Positions 43,006 to 53,125 of a stretch of DNA of 64,000 bases are shown here, in pieces; the stretch's first letter is position 1; every line of letters begins with the position of its first letter. The position numbers and the translations under genes are program-made. Below the pieces are notes generated by a model. It was not told the origin of the DNA. It ran no database searches and was given only the letters and a program-made list of their open reading frames with translations. The DNA comes from DZBG01 sp049241565 (GTDB lineage: Bacteria > Bdellovibrionota > Bacteriovoracia > Bacteriovoracales > Bacteriovoracaceae). The stretch is from contig JBMLQL010000050.1 in NCBI GenBank assembly GCA_049241565.1, positions 124,001 through 188,000 on the forward strand, read 5' to 3'.

Positions 43006-43210
43006 CCTTTTCCTTTTCGTTAATAGCCATATTTAAATGGCATTTTATCATGTTTAGATCATTTCTCTTAAATTGATATTTGTTTTGTGGCCAGATAACT
43101 ACATGAATTGACTTATTTGTTATGTTTTTCTTAAAGAAAATACTAAATCTTAATACCCTTCCGTACGAAAATAATTCCAGACAATAAAACTCGGACATGA
43201 GGACATTTGT

Positions 43211-43483
43211 ATGAAACTGATAGGACTACTAATTGTAATGATGATTTCTACGGCTTGTGAACAGTCGTTCAATCTCGAAGCATTAGATGAGCTGACAAGT
43301 TCAACAAAAACATCTTCTAACAAAAAAGTAAATTCTGGAAGTAGTACCGCTACTGACAAATCAGGATCAAAACAGGCCAGTGATAAATCGGGTTCCGTTC
43401 AAGAGAGTGATAAATCTGGTTCAGTTCAAGCAAGCACTGCTGAAAAGGATTCCTCTGGAGTAGTTCAGGCCAAATCAAGATAG
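43211..43483 (+). CDS. Small repeat-containing lipoprotein, 90 aa
   Basis: A lipoprotein signal ends ISTAC with the lipid-bearing Cys16. The mature peptide of about 75 residues is Ser/Lys-rich and probably unstructured. It contains three 9-residue repeats (DKSGSKQAS, DKSGSVQES, DKSGSVQAS; residues 49-75) and a decayed fourth. It is divergent from the RT operon. Function unknown; a flexible surface or wall-linking lipoprotein is possible. Confidence 0.75.
   Translation: MKLIGLLIVMMISTACEQSFNLEALDELTSSTKTSSNKKVNSGSSTATDKSGSKQASDKSGSVQESDKSGSVQASTAEKDSSGVVQAKSR
43355..43435 (+). repeat. Three 27-bp tandem repeats inside the lipoprotein gene
   Basis: Three in-frame 27-bp units encode DKSGSxQxS. 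Third-base differences between copies show they are not very recent, but copy number may still vary among strains. Confidence 0.75.
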
Positions 43484-43751
43484 TAAAGTTAGAGATCAGC
43501 AAATAATCATAACTGACTAAGACAGTCCTACACTTTGTTTCCTTCTTTCATATTAAATTTTCTTCTATTGCCTTATAATTTCCTCTGGGTAGAGGCCAAG
43601 AGGTAATGCTCTTCACTGCGAAGGGAATAAAAAAATATCTTAAAAGATGTCAGTGCATTGATATTTTATTTCGAATCCCTTTTATATCGGCTGCCCCCCC
43701 TTGCGGGGCGACAGCTTCAAAATTTAAAATCCCTCTGCCCTTTTAAAAACT

Positions 43752-45344
43752 ATGAATTGGATCTTACTCATTATTTTGCCTCTATTTCACGCTTGCTCCT
43801 TCAAAAAATCTGATCTTAAGAATCAGAAAGTTCAAGGTCATGAGCAGCTTTATTCTGAACCAGAGGCCCAAAAAGAGAGTGCTGCTCTTCCAAAACATAA
43901 AAAACGTGTTGTCATTGTTTCAACCAATGATTGGCTTGGACAATTTCAAGCACAAACTCAGAAATTTAGGGATGATCATAATAAAACGGAACTTCAACTT
44001 ACAATTGGAGGAATTGGGATTTTTTCAAGCTATCTCAAAACAATCCGTGAAACCTACCCTTCTCAAACTCTTCTTCTAGATTCCGGAAATTTTCTTCCCG
44101 TTGGAGACTTTGATGAGAAGATCATTCGCCAAGCTGGAGAAATTTTAGCTGACCTCAAATACGATGCTGTGACATTAGGCCTTCAAGATTTTAATCGCAC
44201 CCCTATGGCCGGAGAAACTCCAGAGTCTGCGCTAAAAAGTATTATCAAAGGCTTTAAACCACCCGTTCTTCTAAGTAATATGTATGACCTTAAATCAGGT
44301 CGCGTTATCGAGTGGCAAGGCACACTTCCCTATCTTATCAAAGAAGTGAATGGAGTAAAAATTGGTCTCATTGGGCTTATCCCTGATGATTTTGTTTCTC
44401 TTACGCCAGTTCAAGTAAGAAACGGTCTTTATATTGAAGGGATGCTTCAATCAACACTCAGACAATCTCGTCTTCTTCGCTCACTTGGAGCTGAGATTGT
44501 TATCGTCATGACTCATGCAGGAGTGATTTGCGGAGAAGAGATGGCCCAAGAGCTTGGACTTCCTCTGAATAAAGTTAATTTTGAAACAGCAAAAAGTGAT
44601 TCATGTGAATCCACAGGCCTCTTGGCAGAATATATTCAACGTCTTCCCTCTGGAGTCGTTGATGTTCTTATTACTGGGCGCCATCTTCAAAAAACGGCCA
44701 ACAAGATCAATGGAGTTGTTGTTCTAAGCTCTTTTGGCAAGGGACAAAGCTTTAGTTTGACTGAGCTTATCTACGACAAACAAACCAAGCAGGTTGAGTG
44801 GAATGAATCAAAAATTCATCAACCCCTTCTTCTTTGCCATGATTTTTTCAAAGAGTCTTCAGACTGCTATTATGAAGATCCTTCAATTGATCATGGTGCG
44901 CGAAGTGAAGCTCTTTTCTGGGGTAAACCTGTTCTAAAAGATGTAGAAATCGAAAAGAAGTTTCCACTCCAATCCAATAAAAATGATATTGAAAGTGAAG
45001 ACCTCAAAGAGATGGGAGATATTATTTATTATTCAAACTTCTCGGGTGAGACCCCGATCAAGCTTGAAATATCAGGACAAAGACTCTTTGATAGCCTTAA
45101 TCATGCTGCCGCCTCTCAAACATTGCACCATTGGAATAATGTCATTTTGAAGTCTCAGGCTTTTTATATCAAAGACGAAGAACTTGATCTTACAAAGACC
45201 TATTCTGTTGTCACAAGTCTTGAAAAAATGTCATCTCATCTTTACTTGAAAAAAATGATCTCTAGCCCTAATTTAAGACTCATCTCTTCGAGCGAAATTC
45301 TTGCAGATGAACTACAGACCATTCAGGCCGCACCGATGCCTTAA
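43752..45344 (+). CDS. UshA-like 5'-nucleotidase lipoprotein with decayed metal site
   Basis: The 530-aa protein begins with a lipoprotein-like signal (LFHAC, Cys15). It then follows the 5'-nucleotidase/metallophosphatase plan, with a C-terminal substrate domain (SGQRLFDSLNHAA). Several metal ligands are changed: TNDWLG replaces TNDxHG, LGLQDFN replaces the usual GNHEFD, and TGRHLQK stands where GHTH is normal; only DSGNF and THAG look right. Catalysis by the standard two-metal route therefore seems unlikely. It could be a binding or structural lipoprotein. A G/C-rich imperfect hairpin (about 43689-43715) lies in the 268-bp region before it, which otherwise shows nothing clear. Confidence 0.82.
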   Translation: MNWILLIILPLFHACSFKKSDLKNQKVQGHEQLYSEPEAQKESAALPKHKKRVVIVSTNDWLGQFQAQTQKFRDDHNKTELQLTIGGIGIFSSYLKTIRETYPSQTLLLDSGNFLPVGDFDEKIIRQAGEILADLKYDAVTLGLQDFNRTPMAGETPESALKSIIKGFKPPVLLSNMYDLKSGRVIEWQGTLPYLIKEVNGVKIGLIGLIPDDFVSLTPVQVRNGLYIEGMLQSTLRQSRLLRSLGAEIVIVMTHAGVICGEEMAQELGLPLNKVNFETAKSDSCESTGLLAEYIQRLPSGVVDVLITGRHLQKTANKINGVVVLSSFGKGQSFSLTELIYDKQTKQVEWNESKIHQPLLLCHDFFKESSDCYYEDPSIDHGARSEALFWGKPVLKDVEIEKKFPLQSNKNDIESEDLKEMGDIIYYSNFSGETPIKLEISGQRLFDSLNHAAASQTLHHWNNVILKSQAFYIKDEELDLTKTYSVVTSLEKMSSHLYLKKMISSPNLRLISSSEILADELQTIQAAPMP

Positions 45345-46198
45345 TCACAAATGGCCAGACTCCCCTGACATCTTAATCTAAGTCCTTTTTGGCAAAAGGC
45401 AAAAGAATGATCAAGGCGACAATCCATTCTTGTCTGCTCTCCATTTTGGTAAAGATAACCACGACGGCAAGCTGGCATTCCTTTCATTCCACATTTATCC
45501 ACACCACAAAATTTTGGTCCTCCAGATGGGCATCCATTGGCGACTTCAAAATATCCATACCGACATTGATCGCATATTGAAACTTCTTGTTCACATTCAT
45601 CATTTACTTTCTGACACTGCACTAATTTTTTACTCTGCCAATCATCACCAAGACGACCTAATGATTTTGGCTGCTCCACTTCAAGAGAATTTTCTGACAA
45701 AACCAGAACTGAGCGTCCATATTTTTGCTGAACTGATGACTGAAAAAGAGTCGCTTCCCTCTGGACTTTTAGTACAGGAAATTGAAAGAGGATTTCTTTA
45801 GATCTAAATTTTTCATCACTAAAAAGGATTTTTAAACGAGAGTTCTCAATACTAAAACTGAGAGATCGTGCTCTTAGCTCACTGTCTCTTTTTGGAAGGA
45901 CTGTCGTCTCGTCGCAAGGTGTAGAGAGAGAAGTTGTCACAACAAACAGCTTTCCCATTTCTTGCTGAGATGGGATTTCATAATGAAGACAGTCTTTTAG
46001 AACTTCAAATTGATGAGAAAAATAAATAATTCCCATAAGGGATTGAATCGAATTCGATGGAGTGGCAATAATCTCATTTTCTTTATAAAAACTATGCTTA
46101 TCCACAATTTTCTGTGCTCCCCACCACCGCTTCTGCCAAAGAGCAGGGCCCGCCATCGTCTGAAATGAGAGAAGGATAAGTAAGAGGATGAGTTTCAT
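45341..46198 (-). CDS. Exported Cys-rich protein, partner of the FGE-like protein
   Basis: The start at 46198 overlaps the upstream stop as ATGA and gives a clean signal peptide (MKLILLLILLSFQTMAG). A start at 46219 would add seven charged residues before it. The N-terminal ~190 residues are unrecognised. The C-terminal ~90 have many Cys (CDQCRYGYFEVANGCPSGG, CGVDKCGMKGMPACRRGY), suggesting a disulphide-rich extracellular module. It is translated with the FGE-like gene. The last few bases overlap the convergent 5'-nucleotidase gene. Confidence 0.72.
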   Translation of the reverse strand: MKLILLLILLSFQTMAGPALWQKRWWGAQKIVDKHSFYKENEIIATPSNSIQSLMGIIYFSHQFEVLKDCLHYEIPSQQEMGKLFVVTTSLSTPCDETTVLPKRDSELRARSLSFSIENSRLKILFSDEKFRSKEILFQFPVLKVQREATLFQSSVQQKYGRSVLVLSENSLEVEQPKSLGRLGDDWQSKKLVQCQKVNDECEQEVSICDQCRYGYFEVANGCPSGGPKFCGVDKCGMKGMPACRRGYLYQNGEQTRMDCRLDHSFAFCQKGLRLRCQGSLAICD

Positions 46199-47439
46199 GA
46201 CTCGACCTCTCGGAAACATCTAAATCCCACAGGGATAAAATTCTTTTCTTCAAAAGGACTCTCTTCCATGGAGCCTGTACTAAAGTCCTGGGGACGATGC
46301 CCCTCTCCACTCCATAAACCTCGCTTCCCAAGAACGTTCCAAGGAGAAGTCGCAGGCAAAAGTAAAGACGAAAATTTAATATTAAATCGATCATAAACTT
46401 GGCGGAAGGACTCTGGATAAAAGCCAAGAGTATCACTCATCCCCATCCAGCTTGATGAATTTGTATTATAAGGATAAATCTCGCAGCCTTTCACGGCTGC
46501 ACGTTTACAGTCTTCAGCTTTTGGTTTTTCATTAGAGATCAAAAAGGTTTTTGATCTGTCTCTTTCCCATGGAGTCATAGAGGGTGCAATCACCTCTGGT
46601 AATTTTTCATCGGCCGATGGAAGCATAGAAGCAGCATCAAAAAGATGAGGCTCCATCAGGCGACCTCCAAACTGAGCACAATAATTTATTTGCTCCTCTC
46701 TATTTAAGTGAGTCGCAGCATAGGCCCAGGTTTTTATATCAGAACGAATGAGATGAGAAACGGTAGTATCAATCCTGGCCCAATCATTTACTTCTCTTTG
46801 AGAAACAGGAAATCGATCAACATAAATTTTTCGTCCAAAATTATCCCAGAGAAAAACATCTTGGGCGCGAGAAGTTTGAGACACACCATACGCATAAACT
46901 CTTTCTGGAAGATATTGATCAACACAAGAATTAAGGAGAGCGAGATGAATGATCTCATTGGGAAATTCTTTAATCTTTAATTTTACTTGATAGGCCCATT
47001 CTGGTGATCGTCCTTTTTCAAGAGACGCATAGCTGATAAGGCGTCCATAATCTTCACCATTGGTTTTTTCTGCCACAATGTGCAGCACTTGACCTTCATA
47101 CTCAACTTGTAACTCAGGTTGATCGCCCAGTCCTTTAGTCCAAAAGCACTGCCAAAAAAGTGGATTACAACTGAGGTACCTGTTCCCAATCTTAGGATCT
47201 GGGATGATCAACTCCGGACATAAAAGCTCATCCATCTTATACTTCTGGCCGGCGTTGACCCAAAAATCTTCTACTGTATCAAGAATCTTTGGCATAACGA
47301 GATTTAGGCCATTTATATCCTGAGTAATCTTCTTCGATCTTTTGCTTTGATTATTGATTAAAATAAAAAGACCCATCATGACGCTAGAAATAGTCAGAAG
47401 GATGAGGATTTTAGGTATAATAGATGAAGAACGTTTCAC
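46195..47439 (-). CDS. Membrane-anchored formylglycine-generating-enzyme-like protein
   Basis: A single N-terminal membrane helix (KILILLTISSVMMGLFILI) anchors a 390-residue exported part. The C-terminal half has pieces of the FGE-sulfatase/C-type-lectin-like fold: IYVDRFPVSQREVNDWA, YCAQFGGRLMEPHLFDAA and the terminal VGFRCFRE. The catalytic Cys pair of true FGE is not evident, so it may be a binding protein. Many Cys suggest disulphides. It is divergent from prkA across only 13 bp and coupled to the Cys-rich partner gene. Confidence 0.75.
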   Translation of the reverse strand: MKRSSSIIPKILILLTISSVMMGLFILINNQSKRSKKITQDINGLNLVMPKILDTVEDFWVNAGQKYKMDELLCPELIIPDPKIGNRYLSCNPLFWQCFWTKGLGDQPELQVEYEGQVLHIVAEKTNGEDYGRLISYASLEKGRSPEWAYQVKLKIKEFPNEIIHLALLNSCVDQYLPERVYAYGVSQTSRAQDVFLWDNFGRKIYVDRFPVSQREVNDWARIDTTVSHLIRSDIKTWAYAATHLNREEQINYCAQFGGRLMEPHLFDAASMLPSADEKLPEVIAPSMTPWERDRSKTFLISNEKPKAEDCKRAAVKGCEIYPYNTNSSSWMGMSDTLGFYPESFRQVYDRFNIKFSSLLLPATSPWNVLGKRGLWSGEGHRPQDFSTGSMEESPFEEKNFIPVGFRCFREVES

Positions 47440-47452
47440 AGGATCAGGTTAT

Positions 47453-49645
47453 ATGAAATGGATGGAAGAAGTAAATAAAGAACAAAGTCTCTACAGCCAA
47501 TTACTCTCATTTGAAGAGTACATGATGATTTATGAGAAACACCCTCAAAAAGAGCTACGCCCAAGTAGTATCTATTTAAAGGATATGTTTGATCATTTTG
47601 GAAGAGCGAAAGATGGTTCATTCAATTTGTTTCAGCGTGAACATGCTGATGCTCCACCAGTGCATGGACAAATAAAAACTCAGAAACGAATTTATCAATA
47701 TCTTCAGAATTTTATGGAAGAGGGATTTAATAATAAATTCATTCTTCTTATTGGACCGAATGGTTCTTCAAAGTCATCACTTATCAAAAAAATAATGCTG
47801 GCCGCGGAAGAATATTCCATGACTGACGAAGGATCACTTTACAGCTTTAGTTGGGTCTTCCCCATTGATCAATTTGTCAAAGGATCTTTAGGTTTAGGTC
47901 ATGCCTCTAATGAGAGACATCTTCAAACCTATGCTTACCTAGAAGATAAAGAGATTAGTGCCATTGTCACTAGTGAACTTAAAGATCATCCTTTGCTTTT
48001 AATTCCTCTTAAGGCACGTCAAAAATTAATTGAAGATGCTTTTAAAAAAGACTCCACCCGTCTTGAGGCCATCAAGCAGTCTTATCTCTATAACGGAGAT
48101 CTTTCGGGTAAAAACAAACAGATCTTTGATGCCCTCTTGAAAAACTATAAAGGTAACTTCACAGAAGTTTATAAACATATCCGTGTTGAAAAATTTGCGA
48201 TTAACAGACGTTACTCAATAGGAGCGACAACGATTGAACCTCAACTTCACGTAGATGCTCATCTTCAACAAATTACCATGGATAGACGACTGGCGAACCT
48301 TCCGCCAAGTCTTCAGTCCATTAATCTTTTCAATATGAGCGGTGAAGTTGTTCTGGCCAATAGAGGTATCTTAGAATTCTCAGATCTTTTAAAAAGACCT
48401 CTGGATACATTTAAGTACCTGCTCATGACGATGGAATCAAAAACCATTAATATCCAAGGAATTTTAACAGAGCTAGATATCTTCTTTGTTGGGTCTTCAA
48501 ATGAGATTCATTTCTCGGCTTTTAAGCAACATCCAGATTTTAATTCATTTAAAGGACGCTTTAATTTCCTTCGCGTCCCTTATCTTTTAAGTTTTGAAGA
48601 CGAATGTAAAATCTATCTTGATCAGATTCAAAGTCTGAGAGAGCAGTCACATTTTGAGCCACATGCCCTTGAAGCTCTATGTTTATGGTCGGTGATGACT
48701 CGCCTACGTGCCCCACTTGGAAAAAATTATATTGATGAAAAGCTAGGAAAGATTTCAGAAGCTCTTAATCCATTAGATAAATGTCTTTTCTATGCTAAAC
48801 ATGAGGTGCCAGAGTACTTTGACTCTGAGGCCAAGCAGCTAATGAAGCAGCATTATGATGATATTATTAGCGAGTATGAAAATGATCTGATGTATGAAGG
48901 GAAGTTTGGTATTTCGCCAAGAGAAATCAAACAAATCATTTACGATTTGGCCTATAGCCATAAAACAGTCACTTTCGTGGAAGTTCTTGAGTATCTTATA
49001 GAGATGAATGAAAAGAAAGCAGAGTATGATTTCTTGAATATATCGGCACAAGGAGATTATCATAATTGCTACCGCTTCATTGATCTCATTCAGAGCTATT
49101 CATTAGATAGACTTGATTCTGAGGTTAGAGATTCTCTCGGTCTTGTTGATGATCGCTCATACGAAGACTATGTTTCTCGCTATATCATCAATATCAACTC
49201 TCTTCTCAAGGGTGAGAAAGTCAAAAATAATGTCACAGGCAAATTTGAAGTCAGTGATATGTATTTTGTTAAAGAGTTTGAAAACAATATCATCCTCAAT
49301 GAGAGTCCTGAAAAATTCAGGTCAGGTCTAATTGCACGTCTTGGGGCTTACGCTCTTGATAATCCTGGCAAACCTATTGTTTACAGTCAAATCTTTGATG
49401 ATCTCGTTCATCTTCTTCAAGAGTCATTCAGAAAAGAGCAAAAAAAGATTATCGATAAGGTTGGAAAAAGCTTGGTGGTTTATCTTGCAGAACTTCAAGA
49501 TCAATCAACCGGTGCAATAGGAAAAGAAGTAAGAGACCAAATCAATGGTATCATAGCGATGATGAGTAAGAAATATGGGTACTCACATGATGGTGCGATT
49601 TCCGCTCTGCAATACCTTATTAAAATGAGATACGATCACCAGTAA
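47453..49645 (+). CDS. prkA: PrkA/YeaG-type AAA+ protein
   Basis: The protein of about 730 residues matches PrkA: an N-terminal RPSSIYLKDMFDHFG region, a Walker A GPNGSSKSSLIKKI, and the long C-terminal PrkA domain. PrkA was described as a serine kinase, and later work on Bacillus PrkA points to AAA+ Lon-like protease activity; it acts in starvation and sporulation-type responses. I start at ATG 47453 (MKWMEEVNKEQSL), with AGG just upstream; an upstream ATG at 47354 lies inside the divergent FGE-like gene. No yeaH or spoVR partner is adjacent. A terminator follows. Confidence 0.92.
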   Translation: MKWMEEVNKEQSLYSQLLSFEEYMMIYEKHPQKELRPSSIYLKDMFDHFGRAKDGSFNLFQREHADAPPVHGQIKTQKRIYQYLQNFMEEGFNNKFILLIGPNGSSKSSLIKKIMLAAEEYSMTDEGSLYSFSWVFPIDQFVKGSLGLGHASNERHLQTYAYLEDKEISAIVTSELKDHPLLLIPLKARQKLIEDAFKKDSTRLEAIKQSYLYNGDLSGKNKQIFDALLKNYKGNFTEVYKHIRVEKFAINRRYSIGATTIEPQLHVDAHLQQITMDRRLANLPPSLQSINLFNMSGEVVLANRGILEFSDLLKRPLDTFKYLLMTMESKTINIQGILTELDIFFVGSSNEIHFSAFKQHPDFNSFKGRFNFLRVPYLLSFEDECKIYLDQIQSLREQSHFEPHALEALCLWSVMTRLRAPLGKNYIDEKLGKISEALNPLDKCLFYAKHEVPEYFDSEAKQLMKQHYDDIISEYENDLMYEGKFGISPREIKQIIYDLAYSHKTVTFVEVLEYLIEMNEKKAEYDFLNISAQGDYHNCYRFIDLIQSYSLDRLDSEVRDSLGLVDDRSYEDYVSRYIININSLLKGEKVKNNVTGKFEVSDMYFVKEFENNIILNESPEKFRSGLIARLGAYALDNPGKPIVYSQIFDDLVHLLQESFRKEQKKIIDKVGKSLVVYLAELQDQSTGAIGKEVRDQINGIIAMMSKKYGYSHDGAISALQYLIKMRYDHQ

Positions 49646-49654
49646 AAGACCTTA

Positions 49655-49687
49655 GGGATTGCTCTTAAAAAAAGCAGTCCCTTTTTT
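49655..49687 (+). terminator. Terminator after prkA
   Basis: A 9-bp stem with one G-T pair (GGGATTGCT 49655-49663, AGCAGTCCC 49673-49681) is followed by six T. Confidence 0.85.
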
Positions 49688-50294
49688 AGAAATCTTTTGT
49701 TTTAATACTTCCATCATTGCTCTTTCCCTTCATCTGGGCCTCAAACTGCATCTTGTAAATTTCTTCATCTTCACTTTCAGCCCCACTCATAAAGTTTTTT
49801 ATTTCTTTATAGACGAAAAATCCAATGATCACTAAAGCAATCGCTCCGATAGATTTAAAATCAAATTTCTTTTTTACTGGTTTGAGCGGTTTAGATGAAC
49901 TGGCGCTTCTTGTGCTAGTTCGCGAAACATTCTCAGAGGCCTTAGAGATTAAACTATTTGAAGCACTATTCATATTTTCATACTTAAGTATAGAAGGAGC
50001 TTCTAGTTCAATTGTTACTTCTGCCGGGCCAACAACTAATGGAAGCAACGTATTGTAGACTGTTTTGGTGAGTGGAGGGATTTTTTTTCCGTCGATCAAA
50101 ACACCGTTAGCACTATCAAGGTCTGTTAAATACACATCACCTTCTGGACTAAGATCAACCTGGCAGTGCTTACGTGAAAAGCCCTCAAAAGGGACGACAA
50201 CATCACAATGAGGGGACCTTCCAATCACAAAGCTCGTCTTCTTCAATTCGTGACTGACTTCCTGGCCTGTTATGAGTCGAAAATCCAACTTCAT
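49686..50294 (-). CDS. FHA-domain membrane protein, left flank of the pilin locus
   Basis: The 202-aa protein has an N-terminal FHA domain (FVIGRSPHCDVVVPFEGFSRKH with VYLTDLDSANGVLIDGKKI), which binds phosphothreonine peptides. A Ser/Lys-rich linker and one membrane helix (IGAIALVIIGFFVYKEI, about residues 149-165) follow, then a short tail. The layout puts the FHA domain in the cytoplasm. It is clearly related to the FHA protein at 56324-56908, and the two bracket the minor-pilin genes. No kinase gene is adjacent except PrkA, whose kinase role is disputed. Confidence 0.88.
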   Translation of the reverse strand: MKLDFRLITGQEVSHELKKTSFVIGRSPHCDVVVPFEGFSRKHCQVDLSPEGDVYLTDLDSANGVLIDGKKIPPLTKTVYNTLLPLVVGPAEVTIELEAPSILKYENMNSASNSLISKASENVSRTSTRSASSSKPLKPVKKKFDFKSIGAIALVIIGFFVYKEIKNFMSGAESEDEEIYKMQFEAQMKGKSNDGSIKTKDF

Positions 50295-50435
50295 TGAAAT
50301 ACCCGTGCTTAAGTATCAGTTACTGGTTCTTTAATCTGCCATCCCTACACTATTAATATCGTACAAAAACTAAAGTTTCTCAATAGTTACAAAAATTCTC
50401 TTGCTTAGAATCCTGATTGAACCGTTAATTAATAT

Positions 50436-53125
50436 ATGAAGAAACTAAAAACACTACTCTTCAGCGAGTCTGGGATGGCGATGCCCCTGGTTATCACTAT
50501 TGTGACAGCTGCAGTTAGTTCAATTGCTTATATTATCATTACTCTTCTCCCTCAATTGCAAGATGAAAAGAAGAAGGCCCAAGACTCAATTAATTATAAG
50601 ATCTTTATCACAAGTCTCAACGATTATGTGATCCACGGCATACGCGAAAAATGGTGCGTGAATAATATCTCTTACTCAGGCGGAGTTCTTGAAACAGATC
50701 TTTTGCTTTCAAATGACTGTAGCTCAACAACACCCATGAAAACAGTTGTGACCTTTCCTGGCAATCTTGAAAGAATTCTTTGGGATGGTGATATTATTGG
50801 TCACAACTATGCCACTGCAGGTTCAAGTACAATCATTGGGCTGAACAAACAAAAAATGCTTGATGATCCAACGATACCCGCCATTACAAATGAAGAAGTT
50901 AAAATAAATGAGTTAAAGCTTCATCTGTCCGAAAATGTTTTGCTCAATATGACTAACGAACACCCTCTTTACGTCATCACTAAGAATGTCAGGAACTGTA
51001 TTCAATCCGTAGATATCACTATAACAAGAGATAGTGCTTTCGTTACTGGTGAAGAGAAACAGCTATCAGTGGTAATCAAAGGAAATATTAATCAGACTAA
51101 ACTTTCTTGTTTGTCGTCTATTAAGGATGTAAGTTCGACATCTTACTACACTTTTTATCCNNNNNNNNNNNNNNNNNNNNNNNNNNNNNNNNNNNNNNNN
51201 NNNNNNNNNNNNNNNNNNNNNNNNNNNNNNNNNNNNNNNNNNNNNNNNNNNNNNNNNNNNCTGGAGCGGACTATACATTTGAAGATAGAGGACATCCCTA
51301 TCTTTCTAAGCAAGATAACTATCCTACTTTCCGAGGACTTATTGGTGGTCTCAGACTTGATGCCAGTGAGGATAAAGGTTTTTTTAACTTGTTCGCAGCT
51401 GGTGGAGCGTCGGCCAGTGATGTGGCCAATCTCGAAGCATGTATTGACGAGAATCAAGTTAAAACTAAACCAAGCTATACAGCGGGATCAATGCTTGTTT
51501 ATAAGGATACTGTCACAGCTGGAGCCGGACTTAGTATCAGAGTTGGATTAACTCATAAAAATAGATTTAAGCCAACCATCAATGCTCCTGCTGAAATTCA
51601 GCCTCTGCCAGATTCTCCTACAAGAAAATTTTTAGTTTCAGTGACGTCAACAAGTGGAACAAAAGAGATTGGTGATTTCAAAATTACTATAAATCCTGAA
51701 AACACTTATCAGTTCTCTACAGCTCCAGGTTCTCCCGCTGAACTGGCCATTGATTATAATAAATACGATTTAAAAACAGCGACCTTAGATGCAGCAATTG
51801 CCATCCTTAATGGAACAATTACTGTGAGCAATTACCAAAATCTATTTCCTGCAGGCCATACTCTTACCAATCCAGATAATCTTGCTCTCTATGGTGTTTA
51901 TATCGACAAGGTTAATGAATTTAAGGCCCTTTGTGAGATCAATCCGACTGACTTATGCAGTGATTTTGGAATCACTGCCACTTGTACTGATCCTAATACT
52001 TGTCCAGATTACAATTCTCAAAAAACGGCCATGACAGTGGCGCAAAACAATCTAAAAACAAAAATTAATCAAATCAAAACTATCATTTCGGGGGATGTCG
52101 CAAAAGTAAGTTTTTCGATTTCTGACTTTAACCATACAAATGGAAAAAAGATTATTAATCAAAAAGATGTCAGCATTAATTTCTCATCAGCATGGGCAGA
52201 GGTTATACCATTAATAAAATCCTCTCTTCCCGAGAATGAAATGCTTATTGAGTTTAAGGCTTATCAGTACAGTCCCGATGAAACGAAAATTATATTCAGC
52301 CATAATCTCGCAAACCCAGTAGCAACAATGCGAATTAAAAGACAAGACAATGGCAGCACAACTAGTTTTCCTACATCAACAAGTTGGAGCATGGCCAGCA
52401 ACACCGACAATCTTCCTTTAAACCATGTTCCAGAAACCTTAACGGAATTAGACTGCCCAGATGGAATGAGTCTCGCTGACTGGAACCAAGATATGTCATC
52501 AAGTACGAACTTTTCCTGGAATTATGCTAACACCCAAGCTGGAGCGATTATCGAAGAGGCAAGCCACGACAATCTGCCTGAATTAAATTTTCAACAATCT
52601 ACGCCTGTTGAGACATCAATACCTGCTGAAGGACACGCTCTTTCTCATTCAAAGTCAGTCGTCAATCTTTGCACTGTTCCCGCGAATAGAAAATTTGTCT
52701 TTGGCTTTTATGTTTGCAAAAAGCTAGTCATACTCCCGGGTAGATCTGGTCCTTTATACATGATCGGAACTTTTATCGTTGAAGAAATTGAAAAAACAGA
52801 AGAAACATTTCCCGTCCACTGGCATAGTGTCTGGGACGCCAAAGCTGGGGCACTCATTCTCACCGAGTTTAAAAAGGGAACATCTGCGTGTGCAGGTCTG
52901 ATTGGAAAAACGTGGGCGCAAATTATATCTAATCCTGCCATGAAAGAGACTGTAAAAAGTTGTAGTGCCATGGACCTCGTTACGAACGGACCTAACAATT
53001 TTTCATGGACCACTGTTGATCCAGACATTGGCCTGATACCCGGAAACACCATGACTTCTAAAAAAGTCCCTCGTATACAAAGATGGATTATTCGAGAAGA
53101 CTCTCGATCGGATATAATACGATGA
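50436..53125 (+). CDS. Large PilX-like minor pilin, interrupted by an assembly gap
   Basis: The N-terminus SESGMAMPLVITIVTAAVSS is a type-III prepilin signal with the cut after Gly and no Glu5, as in PilX/GspK-type minor pilins that sit at the filament tip. The left part (241 codons) and the right part (about 620 codons, in frame from 51263) are in different frames across the 100 N. Together they follow one gene if the true missing length is 2 mod 3. The right part has Cys-rich (CTDPNTCPDYN) and Thr/Ser-rich segments and no known domain. It overlaps the PilV-like gene (ATGA at 53122). Confidence 0.78.
51161..51260. other. Assembly gap of 100 N inside the large minor-pilin gene
   Basis: Unlike the gap at 33517, the flanks share no sequence, so real bases are missing. 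The default length of 100 breaks the reading frame. Confidence 0.9.

Noticed and set aside
43006..43210. A retron msr-msd RNA upstream of the RT
   Set aside because: Only one short hairpin is seen, with no inverted-repeat pair of the msr-msd kind, and the RT lacks the retron VTG motif.
41737..47439. A diversity-generating retroelement made of the RT and the FGE-like gene
   Set aside because: The RT lacks the DGR-type motif B with SQ, no template repeat resembling the 3' end of the FGE-like gene was seen in the intergenic regions between them, and no accessory Avd gene is present.
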